A stretch of DNA of 33,431 nt from an uncultured Bacteroidota bacterium (GTDB taxonomy: Bacteria > Bacteroidota > Bacteroidia > Chitinophagales > Saprospiraceae): assembly GCA_903925535.1 (NCBI GenBank), contig CAIYFY010000069.1:1-33431 (forward strand), read 5' to 3'. The stretch's first letter is position 1. The number at the start of each line of letters is the position of its first letter. Below, piece by piece: positions 25,415 to 33,431 of the stretch. The position numbers and the translations under genes were made by a program. The notes beneath the pieces are model-generated. The model made no database searches. It saw only the letters and a list, made by a program, of their open reading frames with translations, and was not told the origin of the DNA.

Positions 25415-28400
25415 ATGAGAACCCGCAACATCTTTATTGCCCTGATTGCCCTGCTGCTGGGCATCTGGTACTTCGCCTCGCGTTCCGGCGGGGAAAAGAT
25501 TGTACGCCCGAACGATCCCTGGGTATTCCGTTCGGTGCTCGACAAACAACCCCGCATGGTAACCTTCGCCCTGAACGACAAGCTCTGGGTTTCCTACTCT
25601 ACTGATTCCTGCTCTCTGTACAAGGCATGGGCGGGCAGTGTTGATTTCACAGGTGCCGTTTACAATATGCGGCACGGACCACAGCCGATGAGCGTGGGAG
25701 CATCCTGGTTTGAGAATAAACACAGAAGGCCGTGGCAGGTTACCACCGGTGGAAAAACAGAGAATCCGCGCACCGATTATAAAGGACACCGTTATCTCGG
25801 GAATGGAGAGGCGGAGATCATGTACGATCTGGTACTCTCCGGCGGACAGCGTATCCGCATCAATGAGCGCCCTTCTTATGTAAACAAAGATGGTCAGCCC
25901 GGCTTTGAACGCCGCTTCAGTGTGGAAAATGCCCCTGCTGATGCCGTAATCGAACTGAAAAGCAATGTAGCATCTATCGTCGGGCTGAGCAACGTACAAA
26001 CCGACGGCGCCTGGAAATCAGAGGGTGAAATCGCACCAATCGCCAACGACGCCGGCGTTTCCGCTGTGTCTGTTGACGGAACACTGACGCTCAACAGCAA
26101 GGGTGAAACAACGCTCACAACGATGTTTGTAAAGCAGCCTCTGCTCCCGAATCCTTTCGACGCAGAGCGGGCGGCGGAAGCGGAGGGTGAAGCTTCCGGA
26201 ACTATGAGCGCCGGCGAAAAACTCATTTCCAAGAGCGACTGCCGCACCTGCCATAACCCGGAGGTACAGACGGTTGGTCCGGGTTACACGCAAATTGCTG
26301 AACGCTACAAAAATACCCCCGAAAATGTTGAAATGCTCGCCCAAAAGGTCATAAAGGGAGGTTCCGGTGTGTGGGGTCTTGCCGCGATGAGCGCTCACCC
26401 CGACCTGCAGCCCGACGACGCAAAATCCATTATCGCCTATGTGCTCTCTCTGGATGAAGGGGAAGATAATGGCGAAGGCGGCGGTCCGTCGAAACAACTG
26501 GCCGATATTCCCGACAACCAGTGGCTCAAATCCGACGCGGTTGTAAAAGATCAGGACCTCGCCCCGGGCCTGATGGTCAATCTGTGGGTGTCCGAAAAGC
26601 CCCTCAGTCGCCTGGCCGACATCAATTCGGCGGCACCCCCGGCCATGAACGCCGTGGCAGCCAAAGTAGAGGCCTCCGGACAGGATTTCGGTGATTTGAA
26701 GGACAACTTTGGCCTTCATGCGGATGGATATCTCTTCCTCGACAAGGACGACAATATTGTATTCCAGTTGTCGAGTGATGATGGCAGCAAGCTTTCCATT
26801 GACGGCCGGACGCTTATTGAGCATGATGGTCCGCATGGCATGGAGCCCCGGGAGGCCGAGGTCGCACTTCGCGCCGGCTATCACCCGATTCGTATCGAAT
26901 ACTTCCAGGGTGGCGGTGGTCGCGGCATTTCGCTGAAATGGATCCGCCACGGGGCTACCAGCTTCACCACCATCCCTGAAAACAACTTTTTCCACAAGAA
27001 AATGAGTGGAGAGGAGGGACTTGCCACCATGTCGGGAGCCTCCACGGCTATTCCGGGCGATGGCGCATCTCTGTCAGAGGTGCACCCGTCATTCGATCTG
27101 ACCCAGGCGCGACCGGAGGAGTTTCTGCCCAAGGTGGCTGGTATGGATTTCCTGCCCGACGGCCGACTGGTCGTTTCTACCTGGGATGCCCTGGGAGCCG
27201 TTTATGTACTGAGCAATGTGAGCAGCGGAGACCCTAAAAAGATCAAGGTAAAAAGGATTGCCCAGGGACTTGCCGAGCCGCTCGGCCTGAAGGTGGTGGA
27301 TGGAACCATTTACGTATTGCAGAAGCAGGAACTCACCAAACTGGTTGACACCAATAATGATGGAACCATTGACGAGTACCAGTGTTTTGCCAAGGGCTGG
27401 CTGGCCTCTGCCAATTTCCACGAGTTTGCTTTCGGCCTGGCCTACAAGGACGGATATTTCTATGCTGCACTGGCAACGGCAATCAATCCGGGCGGTGCCA
27501 GCACGCGGCCGCAGATTACCGACCGGGGCAAGGCCGTGAAAATCAGTGTGCAGGATGGCAGTGTGGAGTTCGTTGCGCGCGGTCTGCGCACGCCCGATGG
27601 CGTGGGTATTGGTCCCGACGGAGAAGTCTTTATTGCCGACAACCAGGGTGACTGGCTTCCGTCATCCAAAATCTTACACCTGAAGTCCGGGGCTTTTTAC
27701 AATTCATACTCGGTTGACAGTGCTGCCGTGGCCCAGTTGCCCGTCACGCAGCCGGTAGTCTGGCTGCCGCAGGATGAAATAGGCAACTCGCCTACACAGC
27801 CAGCCGTCATGAACGATGGTCCCTACAAAAATCAGCTGATCCACGGTGACGTATGTTACGGCGGACTTCAGCGCGTGTTTACGGAGAAAGTAAACGGAGA
27901 TTATCAGGGTTGCGTATTCCGCTTTACCCAGGGGCTGGAGGGCGGTACCCACCGTCTGGCCTGGGGACCCGACGGCGCCCTTTATATAGGTATGATTGGC
28001 AACCCCGGCAACTGGAGCCAGGCCAACAAACTCTGGTATGGACTGCAGCGCATGAAGTACAACGGACAGTCAACCTTTGAGATGCTGGCTATACGCGCCA
28101 AAACAAACGGTATGGAGATTGAGTTTACCGAGCCACTGCGCGAGGGCGACGGCTGGGATCCGGCGCAGTTTCAGGTAGAGCAGTGGTGGTACAAGCCTAC
28201 GCCGCAGTACGGCGGTCCCAAGATGGACCTGACGCAGATGCCCGTGAAATCGGCTACCGTTTCATCTGACAGGATGAAAGTATTTCTGGAAGTACCGGGT
28301 CTGAAGCCGCAGTACGTGGTACATATACGCCTGAGAAATATTCCGCTCTCCGATCTGGGGCATGAAATCTGGACAACCGAGGGTTGGTACACTCTGAACA

Positions 28401-29128
28401 ACATTCCGGCCGATAGTCCGGGTGTTGTGGGTGCAGCCCCCGCCCCTGTACAGCCTGTGCCCGACAATACGCTCACTGAAAAAGAGAAGCGCGACGGTTG
28501 GCAGCTTTTGTTCGATGGACAAACGCTGAATGGCTGGCACAAATACGGCAAGGAAACAATCGGCAAGGCCTGGGTAATCAAAGACAACGCCATTCACCTG
28601 GAGGCGTCACCGAACGCCGATGGCGGTGATATAGTCACGAACGAGGCCTTTGGTGATTATGAGCTGCAGCTGGACTGGAAAATAGGCGCCTGTGGCAACT
28701 CTGGTATCATTTACAATGTGGTGGAGGATCCGTCGAAATACGGGTATGTATGGATGACCGGTCCCGAAATGCAGGTGCTCGACAACTCCTGTCACCCCGA
28801 CTCCAAATTCCCCAAACACCGGGCAGGCGACTTGTACGACATGATTGAGTGCAAATACCCGACTGTGAAGCCTGCGGGAGAGTGGAATCACGTTCTGCTG
28901 AGATTCAGGAACGGGAAAGTGGAACACTGGCTGAACAACCGGAAAGTGGTGGAACTGCAGATGTTCCGCAACGGAAAGCCCACCAAAGAGTGGCTTGATC
29001 TGATTGCGGGCAGCAAATTCCCCAAGATACCTGCCCCCGACTTCGGTATGTCGCAAAAAGGGAAAATAGCCCTGCAGGATCACGGAGATCCGGTATGGTA
29101 CAAAAATATCAAAATCAGGAAATATTGA
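25415..29128 (+). CDS. Multidomain exported protein: cytochrome c, PA14, beta-propeller and DUF1080
   Basis: The 1237-residue protein has an N-terminal hydrophobic segment (MRTRNIFIALIALLLGIWYF), signal or anchor. Residues about 30-245 form an unassigned beta-rich region. A class-I-type cytochrome c domain follows (haem site CRTCH at 276-280; Met325 in GLAAMSAHP is the likely axial ligand). PA14 covers about 385-525 (LHADGYLFLDKDDNIVFQLS; LRAGYHPIRIEYFQGGGGRG). About 555-900 is a sugar-dehydrogenase-like beta-propeller (GMDFLPDGRLVVSTWDALG; LRTPDGVGIGPDGEVFIADN). DUF1080, a 3-keto-glycoside-hydrolase-like fold, spans about 1025-1237 (WQLLFDGQTLNGWHKYG; SGIIYNVVED). A periplasmic or surface carbohydrate-oxidising or -cleaving role is inferred. 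A frame open from 25286 adds 43 Cys-rich residues and is rejected. Confidence 0.88.
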   Translation: MRTRNIFIALIALLLGIWYFASRSGGEKIVRPNDPWVFRSVLDKQPRMVTFALNDKLWVSYSTDSCSLYKAWAGSVDFTGAVYNMRHGPQPMSVGASWFENKHRRPWQVTTGGKTENPRTDYKGHRYLGNGEAEIMYDLVLSGGQRIRINERPSYVNKDGQPGFERRFSVENAPADAVIELKSNVASIVGLSNVQTDGAWKSEGEIAPIANDAGVSAVSVDGTLTLNSKGETTLTTMFVKQPLLPNPFDAERAAEAEGEASGTMSAGEKLISKSDCRTCHNPEVQTVGPGYTQIAERYKNTPENVEMLAQKVIKGGSGVWGLAAMSAHPDLQPDDAKSIIAYVLSLDEGEDNGEGGGPSKQLADIPDNQWLKSDAVVKDQDLAPGLMVNLWVSEKPLSRLADINSAAPPAMNAVAAKVEASGQDFGDLKDNFGLHADGYLFLDKDDNIVFQLSSDDGSKLSIDGRTLIEHDGPHGMEPREAEVALRAGYHPIRIEYFQGGGGRGISLKWIRHGATSFTTIPENNFFHKKMSGEEGLATMSGASTAIPGDGASLSEVHPSFDLTQARPEEFLPKVAGMDFLPDGRLVVSTWDALGAVYVLSNVSSGDPKKIKVKRIAQGLAEPLGLKVVDGTIYVLQKQELTKLVDTNNDGTIDEYQCFAKGWLASANFHEFAFGLAYKDGYFYAALATAINPGGASTRPQITDRGKAVKISVQDGSVEFVARGLRTPDGVGIGPDGEVFIADNQGDWLPSSKILHLKSGAFYNSYSVDSAAVAQLPVTQPVVWLPQDEIGNSPTQPAVMNDGPYKNQLIHGDVCYGGLQRVFTEKVNGDYQGCVFRFTQGLEGGTHRLAWGPDGALYIGMIGNPGNWSQANKLWYGLQRMKYNGQSTFEMLAIRAKTNGMEIEFTEPLREGDGWDPAQFQVEQWWYKPTPQYGGPKMDLTQMPVKSATVSSDRMKVFLEVPGLKPQYVVHIRLRNIPLSDLGHEIWTTEGWYTLNNIPADSPGVVGAAPAPVQPVPDNTLTEKEKRDGWQLLFDGQTLNGWHKYGKETIGKAWVIKDNAIHLEASPNADGGDIVTNEAFGDYELQLDWKIGACGNSGIIYNVVEDPSKYGYVWMTGPEMQVLDNSCHPDSKFPKHRAGDLYDMIECKYPTVKPAGEWNHVLLRFRNGKVEHWLNNRKVVELQMFRNGKPTKEWLDLIAGSKFPKIPAPDFGMSQKGKIALQDHGDPVWYKNIKIRKY

Positions 29129-29134
29129 CAAGCC

Positions 29135-29175
29135 CGGAGGCGCGGAGGTAATTAACCCCGCGCCTCCGCGTTTTT
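29135..29175 (+). terminator. Strong terminator after the multidomain gene
   Basis: GGAGGCGCGG (29136-29145) pairs perfectly with CCGCGCCTCC (29158-29167); one further C-G pair closes the base. GCG and five T follow. It overlaps the last codons and stop of the convergent lysoplasmalogenase gene. Confidence 0.88.
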
Positions 29176-29841
29176 ATGGTGAAAAAGGCGCACGATACCA
29201 CTCGCCAGCAAATACTGGCCGGCCAGGTAGGTGGCCATAACCACGAATGGAGCGCCTTCAAAACTGTGGCCGAACAGGCGGGCAGCCAGCACACTGTCTG
29301 AAAGCACGAACAGCAGCGCTCCGCTCATCAGTGTGGAAAAAGCTCCTTCAGCTATATGCTTTCTCAGGTTTAGTACGCTCATGGCCATCGTGGTGATAAC
29401 GAGTGCATAGACAGTCACGGGGATGGGCATATCTGCGGAGATACCCGGCCACAGCCACGAAAGGAGTGCGAGCGGATACAGCATGAGAACCGGAATCCAT
29501 ACAGGATTCTTCAGGAGAAACCCGCGGTGTTCGCGCAGGCCGGTGTTTACAGCTATAATATAGGATACATGCGCGAACAGGAAACTGGCCAGTCCGAGCA
29601 GGAAAAACAACTTCCCCTCAAACATCAGAAAAACATCGCCGGCGGTGGAGAGTGCCAGTCCGAGCAGCCATCCGTTGCGCAGGCGTGCGGGGATGCCCGC
29701 GCCCGAGGTGAACAACCAGATGGCCAGCAGCGGCATGAGCACCGGTTTTGTGCACCAGATCAGCATTTTTTGCTGAGTGAGAACGGCCAGCAGATTAGTT
29801 GCGGCAAAGATGAAAAATACGGAGAGCCACTTGTTTTTCAT
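29152..29841 (-). CDS. YhhN-family lysoplasmalogenase
   Basis: The 229-residue integral membrane protein has about eight hydrophobic segments. It carries the YhhN/TMEM86 landmarks: TKPVLMPLLAIWLF, GLALSTAGDVFLMF, FFLLGLASFLFAHVSYI, and the late LFVLSDSVLAARLFG with conserved Ser-Asp. Members hydrolyse the vinyl-ether bond of lysoplasmalogens or act on related lipids; the substrate here is unknown. It lies 35 nt after the amidotransferase gene and is probably the last gene of the gyrB operon. Its stop codon lies in the loop of the convergent gene's terminator. Confidence 0.9.
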   Translation of the reverse strand: MKNKWLSVFFIFAATNLLAVLTQQKMLIWCTKPVLMPLLAIWLFTSGAGIPARLRNGWLLGLALSTAGDVFLMFEGKLFFLLGLASFLFAHVSYIIAVNTGLREHRGFLLKNPVWIPVLMLYPLALLSWLWPGISADMPIPVTVYALVITTMAMSVLNLRKHIAEGAFSTLMSGALLFVLSDSVLAARLFGHSFEGAPFVVMATYLAGQYLLASGIVRLFHHKNAEARG

Positions 29842-29876
29842 GATACAGGAGCTTTCAAAATGTGAGGAACGATAAG

Positions 29877-30458
29877 TCAGTTATTGCCGGATACAGACCG
29901 CACCCAGTTCCGGATCATGGTAAATCCCTGTTCCGTAAGAATGGATTCCGGATGATACTGAATACCCAGCAACGGCAAAGATGCATGTTCCAGCGCCATT
30001 ATTTCATTAATATCTGTGCGAGCGATACATCGCAGGGGTGTATTTTCGAGCGTTTGCAGGAGGAGAGAATGGTATCTCATCGCCTGGAACGGACTGGGAA
30101 TACCTTCAAACAGCCAGTGTTGCTCGTGATACACCGGGCTTGTTTTCCCGTGCATGGGTACACCGGCCTTGACGAGGGGAGCTCCGAAATATTCACCGAC
30201 AGCCTGATGGCCGAGACATATTCCGAGGATGGGAACCGACTGATGGAACATATCAATCACCTCCATCATGCAACCGGCATCGGCCGGCCGTTTGGGTCCC
30301 GGCGACAGAACGATACCCTGAATATCCATCATTTTGAGGTCAGCCGGGCGAAACATGTCGTTCCGCATGACAGTGCATTTCACCCCCGTTTGCAGCAGGT
30401 AATCGTACAGGTTGAACGTAAAAGAGTCGTAATTGTCGAGCAGAAATACGTGCATCAT
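29877..30458 (-). CDS. pabA: Glutamine amidotransferase of anthranilate/aminodeoxychorismate synthase
   Basis: This 193-residue class-I amidotransferase supplies ammonia to a chorismate-using partner for folate (PabA) or tryptophan (TrpG) synthesis. It opens VFLLDNYDSFTFNLYDYL, has the oxyanion-hole motif LSPGP, the nucleophile elbow GICLGHQ (Cys81), and the catalytic HPES (His169, Glu171). I start at 30458 (MMHVFLL); ATG at 30455 is equally possible, and a frame open from 30530 would overlap gyrB by 65 nt. No pabB/trpE partner is nearby, so the two names cannot be separated; pabA is chosen because there are no trp genes around. It begins 7 nt after gyrB. Confidence 0.85.
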   Translation of the reverse strand: MMHVFLLDNYDSFTFNLYDYLLQTGVKCTVMRNDMFRPADLKMMDIQGIVLSPGPKRPADAGCMMEVIDMFHQSVPILGICLGHQAVGEYFGAPLVKAGVPMHGKTSPVYHEQHWLFEGIPSPFQAMRYHSLLLQTLENTPLRCIARTDINEIMALEHASLPLLGIQYHPESILTEQGFTMIRNWVRSVSGNN

Positions 30459-30465
30459 ACCCCGG

Positions 30466-32607
<2,142 letters not shown>

Positions 32608-32662
32608 TCATTAATCATCGCAGGAGGCGACCGGAGTCACTGTTTCCCGGCATGTCGGCCTC

Positions 32663-32670
32663 TACATTTG
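32663..32670 (+). promoter_or_regulatory. -7 element for the eRF1-like gene
   Basis: TACATTTG matches TAnnTTTG exactly and lies 18 nt before the ATG at 32689. No clear -33 TTG is seen at 19-21 nt upstream. The resulting leader would be about 11 nt. Confidence 0.5.
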
Positions 32671-32688
32671 TGCCAAACACATCTGACT

Positions 32689-33090
32689 ATGAAAAAGCAA
32701 ATTGGAATCTGGATTGACCTGCGTCATGCGTGGCTGATAGATGCATCTTCGGGGGTAGTAAACAAGTTGAAATCCGGTATTGAGGAAAGTGCTGCCACCG
32801 GCGGCTCCCGATCCGGGGTTGCTTACGGACCGCAGGGCGGGGATATGGCCCGTTCTGCACAGGAACGCCGCCATCATGAAGAGGATCGCTATTTTGAGGC
32901 TGTTATCGGAGCAATACCGTCAGACACCGACGAGCTCATTATTTTTGGTCCGTCGGAAGCGAAGTACGGTCTGCAAAATGCCACAGAGGGTATCAGACAT
33001 TTTGGTCCCCGCCTGCTTGGCGTGGAGACTGCCGACAAGATGACCGAGCCCCAGATGGAAGCCTGGGTTCGTGAATACTTCAAGCGGTAA
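32689..33090 (+). CDS. Small eRF1-domain-3-like protein
   Basis: The 133-residue protein opens MKKQIGIWIDLRHAWLIDAS, has a charged central region with adjacent His residues (ERRHHEEDRYF), and ends IIFGPSEAKYGLQNATEGIR, then GVETADKMTEPQMEAWVREYF. The pattern of a short beta-strand start, a GPS-AK motif and a closing GVET-D-T-Q-WV-YF is that of small bacterial proteins annotated as translational-machinery or eRF1-domain-3-like (baeRF-related), an L7Ae-type fold. Assignment is by remembered motif, not by a search. Its role is unknown. The start at 32689 follows a good -7 element; a frame open from 32605 adds 28 residues upstream of that promoter. Confidence 0.65.
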   Translation: MKKQIGIWIDLRHAWLIDASSGVVNKLKSGIEESAATGGSRSGVAYGPQGGDMARSAQERRHHEEDRYFEAVIGAIPSDTDELIIFGPSEAKYGLQNATEGIRHFGPRLLGVETADKMTEPQMEAWVREYFKR

Positions 33091-33170
33091 GCGGGAGCAT
33101 CGGAATCAAATAAAAAAAATATTATTTGGCATGGCTGCGCCGTCGTCGTACAGGCTGACGGTAATTTTTG

Positions 33171-33182
33171 GACTGTACAGTC
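33171..33182. promoter_or_regulatory. 12-bp perfect palindrome upstream of the rRNA-like promoter
   Basis: GACTGTACAGTC is its own reverse complement. It lies about 80 nt upstream of the -33 element of the strong promoter at 33264. It could bind a dimeric regulator, but no family can be named. Confidence 0.35.
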
Positions 33183-33207
33183 TAAAACAGGTATGGTATT
33201 GGCTGCC

Positions 33208-33254
33208 GGGCTATAAAGCCGACTGTTTCCCGACAGTGCCCTCAAATTTTTTTT
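33208..33254 (+). terminator. Possible terminator before the rRNA-like promoter
   Basis: ACTGT (33222-33226) pairs with ACAGT (33233-33237) inside an outer GGGC/GCCC pair (33208-33211 with 33238-33241). Eight T follow at 33247-33254 after a short gap. It would end transcription from the eRF1-like gene; the same A/T tract may serve as an UP-like element for the next promoter. Confidence 0.35.
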
Positions 33255-33263
33255 AAAAAAGGT

Positions 33264-33295
33264 TTGGTTAATCGGATCTGCTGATATTACCTTTG
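33264..33295 (+). promoter_or_regulatory. Strong promoter, probably of an rRNA operon
   Basis: TTG (33264-33266, within TTTGG) is followed after 21 nt by TACCTTTG (33288-33295), matching both Bacteroidota elements. An A/T-only tract (33244-33260) lies immediately upstream, as in strong rRNA promoters. Transcription should start near 33302. Confidence 0.75.
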
Positions 33296-33301
33296 CAGCC
33301 C

Positions 33302-33431
33302 CAAACGAACAAGAAGTGATTATTACAAAGTCCTTTTAGAAGGGCTTCTGAAATAAAGAGTTCATTGACATACTGGCAGAGAGAAAGAGAAGAGATGAAG
33401 AAGCAGATAGCGTAAAGGCTAAGAGAAAGGC
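33302..33431 (+). other. Probable 16S rRNA leader with boxA
   Basis: The transcript begins with a small hairpin (AAGTCC at 33328-33333 with GGGCTT at 33342-33347). GTTCATTGACA (33360-33370) resembles the boxA antitermination sequence of rRNA leaders (GCTCTTTAACA in E. coli, GTTCTTTGACA in many Bacteroidota). It is followed by the purine-rich stretch ACTGGCAGAGAG onward that usually precedes 16S rRNA in this phylum. The window ends before any 16S sequence, so the rRNA gene itself is inferred. No protein frame is supported here. Confidence 0.65.

Noticed and set aside
33071..33256. 61-codon plus-strand frame before the rRNA-like promoter
   Set aside because: It overlaps the end of the eRF1-like gene, covers a palindrome and a probable terminator, and has no recognisable features.

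Overview
The window (33.4 kb, roughly half G+C by eye) comes from a member of the Bacteroidota. The evidence is several promoters with the TAnnTTTG -7 element typical of this phylum, start codons without Shine-Dalgarno sequences, a DUF5916 outer-membrane protein, a TonB-dependent receptor with a carboxypeptidase-regulatory-like N-terminal domain, a remnant of a type IX-secretion-style protein, a short bacteroidete-type GyrB and a long PurF. The class cannot be fixed; a Saprospiria- or Chitinophagia-like organism is only a guess.

Layout. (1) 25-2235: DUF5916 outer-membrane protein ending in a strong terminator. (2) 2453-9084: four-gene efflux operon of TetR regulator, TolC-like outer-membrane factor, lipoprotein adaptor and RND pump, with a candidate operator in front and a terminator behind. 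(3) 9241-10440: DUF4143 AAA ATPase preceded by a perfect 12-bp inverted repeat. (4) 13624-10443 (minus): feoA-feoB-DUF1963 ferrous-iron operon with a palindrome at the predicted transcription start. (5) 17673-13768 (minus): four tightly packed genes for a family-5 solute-binding protein, a DUF3127 protein with an SSB-like acidic tip, an exported protein made of W-ND-EW repeats, and a DAO-family flavoprotein. (6) 17871-19042: sigma-70-family (ECF-like) factor, a 14-bp perfect hairpin, and a small unknown protein. (7) 19256-22045: TonB-dependent receptor with its own promoter and terminator. (8) 22215-22385: decapitated secreted-protein gene running into the 3' end of purF. (9) 24237-22345 (minus) and 24303-25235 (plus): purF and purC, divergent from interleaved promoters. 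(10) 25415-29128: a very large exported protein joining cytochrome c, PA14, beta-propeller and DUF1080 domains. (11) 32454-29152 (minus): gyrB, pabA/trpG-type amidotransferase and lysoplasmalogenase in one probable operon, with a structured gyrB leader. (12) 32689-33090: eRF1-like small protein. (13) 33264-33431: strong promoter, boxA and leader that look like the start of an rRNA operon whose 16S gene lies just outside the window.

Most of the window is core and envelope housekeeping. I see no CRISPR array, complete insertion sequence, prophage or recognisable defence island. The most unusual items are the W-repeat protein with its odd operon partners, the four-domain cytochrome/PA14/propeller/DUF1080 fusion, the mutually exclusive purF/purC promoters with a probably leaderless purC mRNA, the RND pump with an extra membrane-spanning insert, the hairpin after the sigma factor, and the truncated secreted-protein gene.
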